NCBI GenBank assembly: GCA_009691045.1
Contig: SHWC01000002.1
Span: 1-64,000 of the forward strand
Length of the DNA stretch: 64,000 bases
Source: Alphaproteobacteria bacterium
Lineage (GTDB): Bacteria > Pseudomonadota > Alphaproteobacteria > UBA828
Reading direction: 5' to 3'
Of this stretch, positions 1 through 9,277 are shown piece by piece (positions within the stretch are counted from its first letter, which is position 1; each line of letters begins with the position of its first letter). The notes under the pieces are model-generated. The model had not been told where the DNA came from. It worked only from the letters and a program-made list of their open reading frames with translations, and ran no database searches. The position numbers and the translations under genes were made by a program.

Positions 1-2901
1 ATTTATGAGGGCGTCACTCGTTCGCCCAGCGCCGGCGAACGCTTTATCGCTCGCACCTAATATTCCCGAGTTTGATTCGAATGGCACGTCGAAAGCTTTA
101 TCGCGATCGGCGTCGACGTCACCGAGCAGCGCAAGACCGAGCGCCGCATTCGCGAAAGCGAACACGAAATCCGCCTGATCAACGATTCGGCGCCGATTGT
201 TATCGCGCGTTTGGATAACGACCGCCGCTACCGCTATGTCAACGCCCATTACGCCAAAATGCTGGCGCGGCCGGCGGAGGATTTCGTCGGTCGGCACGCG
301 CGCGAAGTCGTTGGCGATGTCGCCTACGACCTCCGCGAACCTTTTATCGCACGCACGCTGGCGGGCGAGATGGTAAATTATGAAACCGAAATCGAAACCC
401 CGACCGCGGGGCGGCGAATTCTCTCGCACACCAGCATCCCCATGAAGGACGCCGATGACGCAATTGACGGGTATCTCGTCGTCGCGATCGATGTGACAGA
501 GCGACGTGAGGCGGAAGACGCGCTCACACACAAGACCGAACAGCTTGAACTCATTCTTGACGCTCTGCCCGTTCTCGCCGCGCAGATCGACGCCAATTAC
601 CGCTATCGTTTCGTCAATCGCGCTTATGCCGAATTCTACGGTGTTCCCGCCGAGCAAATCATCGGCCAAACCGTCGAGCAATTTCTTGGCAGCGAACGTT
701 GGGCCCTGGTGAAGCCCTATGATGACGCGGCCTTGAACGGCAAGACCATGAAATTCACGGCGTCGCACAAACGGGCCGGTGAAGAACTCAGTCTCGACAC
801 GATCGTCATGCCCGATCAAGTCGGCGCCGGCAATATTCAAGGCTATCTGGTCTTCTGTCAGGATGTGACCGAGACCCTCGCCAACGCGCGTGCTCTTGCC
901 GCGGCCAAGGAAGGCGCGGAAGCGGCAAATCGCGGCAAGTCTGAGTTCCTCGCCACGATGAGCCACGAAATCAGAACACCGATGAACGGCATCATCGGCA
1001 TGACCGATCTTCTGCTCGATAGCTCGCTCGATCCGCAGCAGCGCAATTTTGCCGATACCGTTCTCGATTCGGCGTAGGCTCTATTGCTCCTGATCAACGA
1101 CATTCTCGATATTTCTAAACTCGAGGCCGGCCGAATCGAACTTGAATCGACGCCCTTCTTGCTCGACGAAATGATCGAAGTCGCCCTCAAACCGAACCTG
1201 CCTCGCGCCGCGGAGCACGCCAACGAAATCACATTGTTCATCGAACCCGGCTTACCGAACGCGCTGAGCGGCGATCCGGGGCGCTTACGTCAAATTCTGC
1301 TCAACCTGATCGGCAACGCGGTCAAGTTCACCAAAAATGGCGCGATCACACTCAAGGTCTCGCGTCAAGGTGGCGATGATACCCGCCCATTATTGCGCTT
1401 CGAGGTGATCGACAATGGGCCCGGCATTTCGCCCGCGATTCGCCCAAAGCTGTTCCAGAAATTTACCCAAGCCGATAGCTCGATCGCGCGCAGCTTCGGC
1501 GGCACCGGCCTTGGCCTCTCGATCTGTCGCGAAATCGTCACCCTGATGAGCGGCAATATCGACGTCAAAAGCGAACCCGGCCATGGCGCGACATTCTTCT
1601 TCACGCTGGCGCTGCCGCGCTCGGAACATGCCAGCCCCGAAATCGCGCCAAAGCTGCTTGGTGGCATTCGCCTTCTGCTTGCGGACGACGACCCGCTCGG
1701 TGTCTCGCTGGCGCGCCTGCAACTCGAAGCGGCCGGCGCAATCGTCCATGCTGTGGCCTCCGCCGAAGAAGCGCTCCTTGCTGCACGCACGCAGCGTGAC
1801 GGACCGGACCCGTTCGATGCGATTCTGCTCGATCAGCGCCTGAAGGGGCCGCTAGCGCGCGACCTCGTTCGCGCATTCCGAGCCAAGAGTGGGCCCTCGC
1901 AGCTTCACCTGATCGCGATCGGCGGCCGTACCGAGCGCATTGGGTCGGACGAAGCATCGCGTGGCGCAGGGTTCGATGCCTGGATCGAAAAGCCGACGCG
2001 ACCCCGCTTGATGATCGAGGCCATTGCGCGCGTCTGCGGCCGCTTGGACGCACCCTCTGGCACCACGGTCGATCAAAGCAAAACGCTAGCGCCCTCGCCC
2101 GCGCGCCAAGTAGACGACAATTTGCGTCTGACCATTCTCTTGGCCGAAGACAACGCCATCAATCAGCGCCTTGCCATCACCCTTCTCGAAAAGGAGGGGC
2201 ATAAGGTCGAAGTGGTGTCCAACGGCCAGCTCGCCGTCGAAGCGGTCGAACGCCGTGATTACGATCTCGTGCTGATGGACGTTCAGATGCCGGAGGTCGA
2301 CGGGCTCGAAGCGACAAAGCGCATCCGCGCCCTTTCCGGTGCCCGCAGCCAAGTACCGATCATCGCAATGACCGCGAACGCCATGAAGGGCGATGAGGAC
2401 ACCTGCCTGGCTGCCGGCATGAACGGCTATATGGCCAAACCGATCGACCGCCAGAAATTGTCCGACCTCGTGCGCGAATGGGGCGCGAGCGGCCGCTTGC
2501 GGCAACCCGATGCCGGGGCGCTTTCGGTCGGCGGTGACGAGCCGCCGATTATTCTGATCAAGCTACTCGACGATCTTGAGGCCCAAATCGGCCGTGACTC
2601 CTTGACCAAGCTGATTACCGAGCAGATGGAGGATACGCGCACACGGCTGAAAGACATTGGGCGCGCCCTTGCCGCCGGCGATCTCGATGCGGTCAAGCAA
2701 TTGGTTCACAGCCTGGTCAGCACGGCGGGCGGATTTGGCCTGATGATGTTATCGGCGCGCGCCGCGGCGGTTGAGCGCACCTGTCGCGACGGTCAACGGG
2801 CCACGGCCATCAGCCTGGCCGGCACGCTTGATGGCATTGCAAGTCGCTCACTTGATGCGCTGAGCGAACGCTATCCAGAGTGCGCCCGCAAAATCGCCTG
2901 A
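1..2901 (+). pseudogene. Hybrid sensor histidine kinase, disrupted (PAS-PAS-HisKA-HATPase-REC-REC-Hpt)
   Basis: A multi-domain phosphorelay kinase can be followed across the whole interval, but it is broken. Around 56-96 a PAS-associated C-terminal (PAC) segment reads correctly only by moving from frame 1 to frame 2 and back: RTY(I)[10 protein letters not shown] in one frame, then [15 protein letters not shown] in the other. This looks like one extra A near 59-60 and one missing G near 94. Two PAS repeats follow (about 160-510 and 540-880). The HisKA box with [11 protein letters not shown] is at about 960. A TAG stop at 1075-1077 cuts HisKA just before LLLINDILDISKLEAG. After it, in the same frame, come the N box (NLIGNAVKF), G1 (DNGPGIS), G2 (GGTGLGLSI), a first receiver (ILLDQRLKG), a canonical second receiver (LMDVQMPEVDG) and an Hpt domain (LVHSLVSTAGGFG). 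The 5' end lies outside the window. It is a decaying pseudogene or a stretch of sequencing error; I lean to the former, moderately. Confidence 0.8.
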
Positions 2902-4019
2902 TTCTTCCGCCCACCCGGGCTTGCGCCACGCACGTGGCGGATGACCTTTCGGGTCAAAGTCGGAAACGCGTGGCGATCAAATTCAGCCGGTGTCGACCAA
3001 AGCCCAACCGGGGCCTGCCCACCGGCCAAACGTGCGGTCATTACCGTCAATTCCAAGTCGAAATGCGTGAAGCCGTGCGCGACGACGCCCGGCAGCGGCC
3101 GCCATATGGCCTTGGCCGGCGCATGGCTTTGCGTGGACGCCTGATCGGGTGGTGTCGGTCCCCAAGGGGTTGAGGGCACCTCGATCATGCCGCCCAGCAA
3201 GCCTTCCTCCGCGCGACGCCGCAGCAGCACCGCGCCGTCGGCGCGTTCAAGCCAAAACACCGTGCCATAACGCCGCGGTTTCTCCTTGGCGGGCGCGCGG
3301 CGCGGCAAGTCCCCGGCAATGCCCGCTTTCCGCCCGGCGCATGCTTCGGCCCAGGGGCAAGCGAGGCACCCGGGCGCGCGTGGGGTGCAGACCGTCGCAC
3401 CGAGATCCATCAACGCCTGGGCATAATCGCCCGGACGTTTATCGGGCACCATAGTCGCGGCCAAGCGTTTAAGGTCCGGCTTAGCCTTGGGCAACGGTGT
3501 TTCGACGGCAAACAAGCGCGCCATGACCCGCTCGACATTGCCATCGACCACATTGGCCTTTTGCCCGAACGCGATGGCCCGAATCGCCGCGACAGTGTAA
3601 TCACCAACCCCCGGCAAAGCGCGAAGCGCCTCGGCATCCGCCGGCAACACGCCGCCATGCTGGGTCATAATCGCCTGGGCGGCCCGGTGCAGATTGCGCG
3701 CCCGGGCGTAATAGCCGAGGCCTTGCCAGGCATGGAGCACGTCATCGAGCGACGCGGCGGCCAACACCTCCACACGCGGAAAGCGCGCGATGAACCGGTC
3801 ATAATGGCCAGCCACGGTCGGCACGGTGGTTTGTTGCAGCATGATTTCGCTGAGCCAAACCCGGTAGGGCTCGGCGCTATGTCCCGCCTCTGCCCGCCAG
3901 GGCAAATGTCGGCGGTGACGGTCGTACCAAGCGAGAAGTCGCAAAGGCAGCGCGGTTTCAGCCGCGGACGCGCTCACACCCGTCGGCTTGGCTCCCCTCA
4001 ATACGCTCGGTTTCGCCAT
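2871..4019 (-). CDS. mutY: A/G-specific adenine DNA glycosylase MutY
   Basis: Removes adenine mispaired with 8-oxoguanine or G in base excision repair. The 382-residue protein has the catalytic Glu in WLSEIMLQQT (E58), the helix-hairpin-helix LPGVGDYTVAAI (about 135-146), the catalytic Asp in VVDGNVERV (D159), and a [4Fe-4S] cluster motif C211-x6-C218-x2-C221-x5-C227. The C-terminal third is the NUDIX-like domain that reads 8-oxoG. Length is normal for the family. Its 3' end overlaps the end of the kinase pseudogene by 31 bp, tail to tail, and it is divergent from the DciA-like gene 68 bp away. Confidence 0.96.
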   Translation of the reverse strand: MAKPSVLRGAKPTGVSASAAETALPLRLLAWYDRHRRHLPWRAEAGHSAEPYRVWLSEIMLQQTTVPTVAGHYDRFIARFPRVEVLAAASLDDVLHAWQGLGYYARARNLHRAAQAIMTQHGGVLPADAEALRALPGVGDYTVAAIRAIAFGQKANVVDGNVERVMARLFAVETPLPKAKPDLKRLAATMVPDKRPGDYAQALMDLGATVCTPRAPGCLACPWAEACAGRKAGIAGDLPRRAPAKEKPRRYGTVFWLERADGAVLLRRRAEEGLLGGMIEVPSTPWGPTPPDQASTQSHAPAKAIWRPLPGVVAHGFTHFDLELTVMTARLAGGQAPVGLWSTPAEFDRHAFPTLTRKVIRHVRGASPGGRKNQAILRAHSG

Positions 4020-4087
4020 GATTCCGCCACTCCGATGCTTACAATAGGGCTCACGCGACGAGTCGCGAAGCTAGGCCGTCGGTTCAG

Positions 4088-4579
4088 GTGATCATGACCA
4101 CAGAGAAGCACGGGACGGACCGCCGGGTCGGGCTAAAGCGCTTGGCCGATGTAACCCAATTGGCGACCAGGCCGATCTTGCGCGAACACGGCTTTGCGCT
4201 ACCCGCCATTCTATCCGATTGGGCCAATATCGTTGGCGAGGCGCTGGCGCGTGATTGTTCGCCCGAGCGTCTGGCGCGGGATGGCACGCTGACCATTCGG
4301 GTCGCCGGGCCCGTGGCCACAGAAATTCAACACCGCGAGCCGGAAATCCTGGAGCGAATCGCGACCTATTTTGGTCACCGGGCGGTGCGCCGGCTGCGTT
4401 TAGTACGCGGCCCCTTGCCGACTCCGGCGCCCCGCATCGTGTTGCCGACCCGCACCCTTGACGATCTTGAAGCCCATGCCATCGATCGGCTCACCGCGCC
4501 GATCGGCGACACCGCGCTGCGCCAGGCGCTCCGCCGTCTAGGCCGCGCTGTTTTCGGTGCCGAACGCCGGGCACCTTGA
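4088..4579 (+). CDS. DUF721 / DciA-like protein
   Basis: A 163-residue protein of the DUF721 family. The family includes DciA, which loads the replicative helicase DnaB in bacteria that lack DnaC. Recognised by the N-terminal ILSDWANIVGEALARDCSPERL segment followed by a short beta-rich part (GTLTIRVAGPVATEIQHREPEIL). The first possible start is GTG at 4088; ATG at 4094 is an equally good choice. The placement between mutY and a dsbA-like gene upstream of smc is familiar from alphaproteobacteria. A helicase-loading role is inferred from the family and has not been shown for this short alphaproteobacterial form. Confidence 0.85.
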   Translation: MIMTTEKHGTDRRVGLKRLADVTQLATRPILREHGFALPAILSDWANIVGEALARDCSPERLARDGTLTIRVAGPVATEIQHREPEILERIATYFGHRAVRRLRLVRGPLPTPAPRIVLPTRTLDDLEAHAIDRLTAPIGDTALRQALRRLGRAVFGAERRAP

Positions 4580-4626
4580 GGGCTGCGCAAGGTCCCCCTA
4601 TAATCCAATGCGTGCGCAGGAAGATC

Positions 4627-5280
4627 ATGACCGACAAACCATTGATTTCGCGCCGTTCGCTGTTGACCGTATTGACCGGCACAGCGGTGGTGGCGGCGGC
4701 GTCCAGCTATACCCTCGCTTATGCCTGGGCCAAGCCAAGTGGCGCCGCCAGCTGGGAGAACCCCGGCGATATGGCGGTCGGCAATCCGGAATCGCCGATC
4801 GTGGTGATCGAATATTTTTCGCTCACCTGCCCGCATTGCATGCGCTTCCACCGAGAGACCTATGCCGCGTTTCGCCGCCAATATGTCGAGACCGGCAAGG
4901 TGCGTTATATCTTACGGGATTACCCGTTCAACGCCCCAGCGCTCGACGCCGCCAAGCTCGCCCATTGCGGCGGTCCCGAACGCTATTTTCCCTTCATCGA
5001 AACGCTCTTTGAGCAATTCGAGAAATGGACGGGTCGCGGCGATTATATAGCGGCGTTGACCAAGATCGGTGAATTTGGCGGTGTTAGCGAAGCTGCGTTC
5101 AAGGCCTGCCTCAACGATAAGCAACTTGAGGCCCGCATCCTTTCCATCGCGCTTGAGGCCGAAACCAAATACAATATCCAGTCGACTCCCTCCTTCGTGA
5201 TCAATGGCAAGCTTCACGCGGGCGAAATGCGGATCGAGAAGTTCGCTAAAATCCTAGACGCACTGCTGCCTGAGAGCTGA
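4627..5280 (+). CDS. DsbA-family thiol:disulfide oxidoreductase
   Basis: A 217-residue envelope thioredoxin-fold protein. The N-terminus (SRRSLLTVLTGTAVVAA) looks like a Tat-type or uncleaved signal, with a twin arginine at 9-10. The active-site motif is C68-P-H-C71 in SLTCPHCMRF, and the cis-proline loop is STPSFVING near residue 185. It matches the DsbA/BdbD-like family, with the helical insertion after the CxxC. ATG at 4627 was chosen because the signal begins there; the frame is open upstream to 4576 but gives an implausible leader. It starts 47 bp after the DciA-like gene and ends 11 bp before smc, so the three probably share a transcript. The oxidase or isomerase role and the substrate are not determinable. 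Confidence 0.88.
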   Translation: MTDKPLISRRSLLTVLTGTAVVAAASSYTLAYAWAKPSGAASWENPGDMAVGNPESPIVVIEYFSLTCPHCMRFHRETYAAFRRQYVETGKVRYILRDYPFNAPALDAAKLAHCGGPERYFPFIETLFEQFEKWTGRGDYIAALTKIGEFGGVSEAAFKACLNDKQLEARILSIALEAETKYNIQSTPSFVINGKLHAGEMRIEKFAKILDALLPES

Positions 5281-5291
5281 GCGGGGGTCGC

Positions 5292-8200
5292 GTGCAATTC
5301 ACCAAATTGAAGCTGACCGGCTTCAAGTCGTTCATTGAGCCTGCTGAATTCGTCATCGAATCGGGCATGACCGGCATTGTCGGTCCGAATGGCTGCGGCA
5401 AATCGAACCTGGTTGACGCGCTACGCTGGGTGATGGGCGAAACCTCCGCCAAGCAAATGCGCGGCGGCGAGATGGACGACGTCATTTTCAGCGGCACGGA
5501 TCAACGCGCCGCCCGAAACGTCGCTGAAGTCGCGGTCGTGCTCGACAATACGTCGCGCCGGGCGCCGGCCGCCTTCAACGATGGCGACACCATTGAAGTG
5601 GTACGCCGCATTGAGCGCGGCGAGGGCTCCGTCTACCGGGTCAATGGCCGCGAAGTGCGCGCGCGCGACGTGCAACTCCTCTTCGCCGATGCGGCGAGCG
5701 GTGCGCACTCCTCGGCCATGGTTGGTCAAGGGCGGATCAACGACATCATCAACGCAAAACCCGCCCAGCGCCGCATCATCCTTGAAGAAGCCGCTGGCGT
5801 GACCGGCCTGCATGCTCGGCGCCACGAGGCCGAACTCAAGCTAAGAGCTGCGGAAACCAACCTCCTCCGCATTGCCGATGTCTTGGGCGCGCTCGATTCT
5901 CAACTCCAAGGGCTCAAGCGCCAAGCCCGTCAAGCCAGCCGCTATCGTCGCCTGTCCGAAAGCCTGCGCCGACTTGATGCGCTCGCGCTGCATTTGCGCT
6001 GGAACAACGCCCGGCAGGATGCCGCCGACGCGACCCAGGCGCTCGATGAGGCCAATCGCATCGTTGCCTCTTTGACCGGTGAGGTCGCCGCCGCGACCAC
6101 GGCCGAGACCGAGGCGGGCGAGGCTCTGCCCGCGCTGCGCCAAACCGAGGCCGAGCTTGGCGCGGCCCTGCATCGCCTTTCCGTCGCGCGCGAGGCACTC
6201 GAGGCCGAAGCACAGCGACTCGTCGAAGCCCGCTTGTCATTCGAAACCCGCTTGGCGCAGATCGCGACCGACGTCGAGCGCGAACAAGGCCTCGCCAATG
6301 ACGGCGCCGCCGCGCTGGAGCGCATCGCCGCCGAAATCGCCACGCTCAACGCCGCGATCGACGCCGAGGCCGAGGCCGAAGCCGCGGCGGAAGCCGCGCG
6401 CGCCGAGGCGGCGGAAACCGTGCGCACCCTCGATGAGCGCCTGACGTATTTGCTCGAAGAGGTCGCGACGACCGAGGCGAAGCGAAGCGCGACCGAGCGT
6501 AACCTCGTCGCGCTCATCGAACGCCGCCGGCGCATCGCCGATGAGCGCGACGCGATCGAGCGCGAGCGGGCCGAACTGGTTGCCCGTGCCGCCCAAGATG
6601 ACGACCGGCGCAGCACGACATGGGCTGTCAACGCGGCCGCCGATGCGGTCGCCAAAGCAAGGATTGCCTTCGACGACAGCGAGCAGACGCGGGAAAGGAC
6701 GCGCGCCTCGGCCAACATGGCGCGCGACCGCCTCCAAGCGATCGAGGCCGGCCTGGCGCGCCTCAAGGCCGAGCGCGATGCACTCGATTCGGTGTTCGGC
6801 AAGCGCGAACCCGGTTATGGCCCCTCGGTGGTTGACGTCATCACGGTCGAGCCCGGCTATGAGGCGGCGCTTGGTGCCGCACTTGGCGATGATCTCGATG
6901 CGCCGGAAAACGAACACGCGGCGATTCACTGGGCGACCTTGTCGCCGCTGATCGATCCGCCCGCACTGCCTGAGGGCGCCGCGCCCTTGAGCGCGGTGGT
7001 TGGCGCGCCGGCGGCCTTGGCTCGCCGGCTCTCGCAAGTCGGTGTGGTCGATGAAACCGATGGCCCGCGCCTGCGTCATGAATTGAAGCTGGGTCAGCGC
7101 TTGGTCACGCGCAGCGGAGCGATGTGGCGGTGGGATGGCTTTACGCTCGGGCGCGACGCGCCGACCACGGCCGCCACCCGCTTGAAGCAGCGCAATCGGC
7201 TGAACGCGCTCGGCGCTGAAATCAGCCAAATCGAACAAGAGCGCGATGAGGCGGCGGCGTTGAACGAAACCGCCGAAGCGCGTCTTCGTGTCGCCGAGGC
7301 CGACGCGGCAAAGGCCCGACACACCGCCGATGAAGCGCGCGATCTCTACCAGGCCGCGCATGACCGCAAGGCCAAGCTTGATTCCGCCGCCGCGGCCGAT
7401 GCCTCGCGACTCGAAGCCTTGGGCGAAGCGGCCGCCCGCCTCGCCACCGATATTTACGAGACCAGTTTCGCGGAGACCGAGGCCGAGGCCGCGTTGAGCG
7501 CCATGCCACCGGCCGATGAGGGCCGCGCGGCAACCATGCGCCTGCGCGATGAGCTGGCGATTGCGCGCGCCGCGCTCGACGATCGCGCACGCGCCCATGA
7601 CACGGTGCGCCGCGAGCGTGCCAACCGCGAAGCGCGGCTGAATAGCCTCGCGAGCGACCAGGCCTCGTGGACGCAACGGACCGAAGGCACCGCGCGCCGT
7701 TTGGCAGAACTCGACGGTCGCCGGGTCGATGCCGAGACAGGGCTGAAGGCTATCCTTGGTAAGCCCGACGAGATCGCCGCCAAACGCGACGATCTGTTGA
7801 ACGAGATCACCGCGATCGAAGCGCGCCGCCGCGATGCCGCCGATGCGCTGGCGCGCGGCGAAGCGGATTATGCCGAATGCGGCCGCACCCGGCGCGGCGC
7901 CGAACAGGCGCTCAGCACCAGCCGCGAGGAGCGCGTTCGGCTCGAAAGCCGGCTTGAACACGCGCGCACCGAGGAAGCGTCAGCCGTCGCCCAAATCCGC
8001 GAGCGGCTCGAATGCGAGCCCGAAGAGGCGCTGGCCCAGGCCGACCCGGAGCCCGACGAGGCGATCCCCGAGCTCGCCCAGGCCGAGGAGCGCATCCACA
8101 AACTGAGCCGCGAGCGCGAGGCGATCGGCCCGGTCAACCTTCGCGCTGAAATCGAGGCGCGCGAGCTCGAAGAGCAAATTGAAACGCTGACGCGCGAAAA

Positions 8201-8750
8201 GACCGATCTTGAGGCCGCGATCGCGCGCCTGCGCCAAGGCATCACCTCGCTCAACCGCGAGGGCCGCGAGCGCATTTTGGCCGCCTTCGGCGCGATCGAC
8301 CGCCACTTCCAGGTGCTGTTCACCAAGCTATTCGGCGGCGGCAACGCACACCTGATTTTGGTCGATTCCGATGACCCGCTCCAGGCCGGGCTTGAGATCA
8401 TGGCAAGCCCGCCGGGCAAACGTTTGCAATCGCTTTCGCTGCTCTCGGGCGGTGAAAAGTCTTTGACCGCGCTGGCCTTGCTGTTCGGCGCCTTCCTGAC
8501 CAACCCGGCGCCCATCTGTGTGCTGGACGAGGCCGACGCGCCGCTCGATGAATCGAATGTCGGGCGCTTCTGCGCGCTGATCGAGGACCTCTCCACTCAA
8601 GCCCAAACCCGTTTCATCGTGATCACCCATAATCGGATCACCATGGCGCGGGTCGATCGGCTTTATGGCGTCACCATGGCCGAACGCGGCGTTTCACAGC
8701 TAGTCTCGGTCAATCTGGATGCTGCGGAGCGCCTGCGCGAGACCGCCTGA
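5292..8750 (+). CDS. smc: Chromosome segregation protein SMC
   Basis: Full-length condensin ATPase of 1152 residues. The N-terminal head has Walker A GPNGCGKSN at 31-39. Two long Ala/Glu/Arg-rich coiled-coil arms (roughly 170-500 and 640-980) flank a hinge (about 500-625). The C-terminal head carries the ABC signature LLSGGEKSLTALALLFG and Walker B CVLDEADAPLD. Start is GTG at 5292. SMC works as a dimer with ScpA and ScpB, whose genes are not in the window. The arms are extremely GC-rich and rich in Ala, Glu and Arg codons, which creates several long but meaningless open frames on the opposite strand. Confidence 0.97.
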   Translation: MQFTKLKLTGFKSFIEPAEFVIESGMTGIVGPNGCGKSNLVDALRWVMGETSAKQMRGGEMDDVIFSGTDQRAARNVAEVAVVLDNTSRRAPAAFNDGDTIEVVRRIERGEGSVYRVNGREVRARDVQLLFADAASGAHSSAMVGQGRINDIINAKPAQRRIILEEAAGVTGLHARRHEAELKLRAAETNLLRIADVLGALDSQLQGLKRQARQASRYRRLSESLRRLDALALHLRWNNARQDAADATQALDEANRIVASLTGEVAAATTAETEAGEALPALRQTEAELGAALHRLSVAREALEAEAQRLVEARLSFETRLAQIATDVEREQGLANDGAAALERIAAEIATLNAAIDAEAEAEAAAEAARAEAAETVRTLDERLTYLLEEVATTEAKRSATERNLVALIERRRRIADERDAIERERAELVARAAQDDDRRSTTWAVNAAADAVAKARIAFDDSEQTRERTRASANMARDRLQAIEAGLARLKAERDALDSVFGKREPGYGPSVVDVITVEPGYEAALGAALGDDLDAPENEHAAIHWATLSPLIDPPALPEGAAPLSAVVGAPAALARRLSQVGVVDETDGPRLRHELKLGQRLVTRSGAMWRWDGFTLGRDAPTTAATRLKQRNRLNALGAEISQIEQERDEAAALNETAEARLRVAEADAAKARHTADEARDLYQAAHDRKAKLDSAAAADASRLEALGEAAARLATDIYETSFAETEAEAALSAMPPADEGRAATMRLRDELAIARAALDDRARAHDTVRRERANREARLNSLASDQASWTQRTEGTARRLAELDGRRVDAETGLKAILGKPDEIAAKRDDLLNEITAIEARRRDAADALARGEADYAECGRTRRGAEQALSTSREERVRLESRLEHARTEEASAVAQIRERLECEPEEALAQADPEPDEAIPELAQAEERIHKLSREREAIGPVNLRAEIEARELEEQIETLTREKTDLEAAIARLRQGITSLNREGRERILAAFGAIDRHFQVLFTKLFGGGNAHLILVDSDDPLQAGLEIMASPPGKRLQSLSLLSGGEKSLTALALLFGAFLTNPAPICVLDEADAPLDESNVGRFCALIEDLSTQAQTRFIVITHNRITMARVDRLYGVTMAERGVSQLVSVNLDAAERLRETA

Positions 8751-8813
8751 GCGACCGCGCTTGCGCCAAAAAGGATAAGTTATTTCAGACACTTGACCTG
8801 GGGTCACAAAACC

Positions 8814-8842
8814 TTGACAGGTCTTGGGCCGGTCACTATGGT
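8814..8842 (+). promoter_or_regulatory. Sigma70-type promoter for the atpI-B-E-F'-F operon
   Basis: TTGACA at 8814-8819 and TATGGT at 8837-8842, separated by exactly 17 bp. The -35 box is a perfect consensus and the -10 box matches four of six bases. It lies in the 134-bp gap between smc and the first ATP synthase gene, about 40 bp before the ATG at 8885. A second TTGACC at 8793-8798 has no matching -10 box. Confidence 0.7.
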
Positions 8843-8884
8843 TCGCCCGGCTTTTTGACCGCGGCCGGGGCGGAGCGGGATCAA

Positions 8885-9268
8885 ATGGCGCCACCTGATA
8901 AAGAACCGCCCTCGTTGGAGGATATCGACGCTCGCCTGCGCCGGGCCCGTGAGAAGGAATTACCCGGCGACGGTCTGAAAACCCCGTCAAGCAATCTCGG
9001 TCGCGCCTTCACGCTGGCGGTCGAGATGGCCGCGGCTCTCGCGGTCGGCGGCGGGATCGGTTGGTATCTCGACAAGTGGCTCGATACCAAGCCTTGGCTG
9101 CTGGTCGTTTTGCTGATCATCGGATTTGCGGCAGGGGTCAAGAACGTGATGCGACAAGTGAACCGCATCAATGTAGAAATTGAGAAGCAGGAACGAGACG
9201 CAGCCGAACAGGCCCAATCGGAACGACAAAAGAACGAACGACAAAAGAACGAACGCGATCAGGGGTAG
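8885..9268 (+). CDS. atpI: ATP synthase assembly protein I (AtpI)
   Basis: A small membrane protein of 127 residues that precedes the Fo genes and helps assemble the c-ring. The middle has two hydrophobic helices (AFTLAVEMAAALAVGGGIGW and WLLVVLLIIGFAAGV) separated by the typical YLDKWLDTKPW loop. The C-terminal tail is highly charged and ends in a tandem ERQKN repeat. ATG at 8885 fits the promoter at 8814-8842; an in-frame TTG at 8855 would put the start almost on the -10 box. It is followed 9 bp later by atpB. Confidence 0.88.
   Translation: MAPPDKEPPSLEDIDARLRRAREKELPGDGLKTPSSNLGRAFTLAVEMAAALAVGGGIGWYLDKWLDTKPWLLVVLLIIGFAAGVKNVMRQVNRINVEIEKQERDAAEQAQSERQKNERQKNERDQG
9221..9250 (+). repeat. 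Perfect 15-bp tandem duplication in the atpI 3' end
   Basis: The unit GAACGACAAAAGAAC occurs twice head to tail (9221-9235 and 9236-9250), followed by a further GAAC. It is in frame and encodes ERQKN twice in the charged tail. This is a likely slippage site, with copy number possibly variable between strains. Confidence 0.9.
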
Positions 9269-9277
9269 AGGGCGTAA

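Noticed and set aside
4030-4046. TACAAT at 4040-4045 as a promoter for the DciA-like gene
   Set aside because: A good -10 box, but the -35 position has no resemblance to TTGACA.
6237-7961. 574-codon open frame on the minus strand inside smc
   Set aside because: It is exactly antisense to the SMC coiled coil, is rich in Gly, Arg and Ala, has no motif, and arises from GC-skewed codons. SMC is certain on the other strand.
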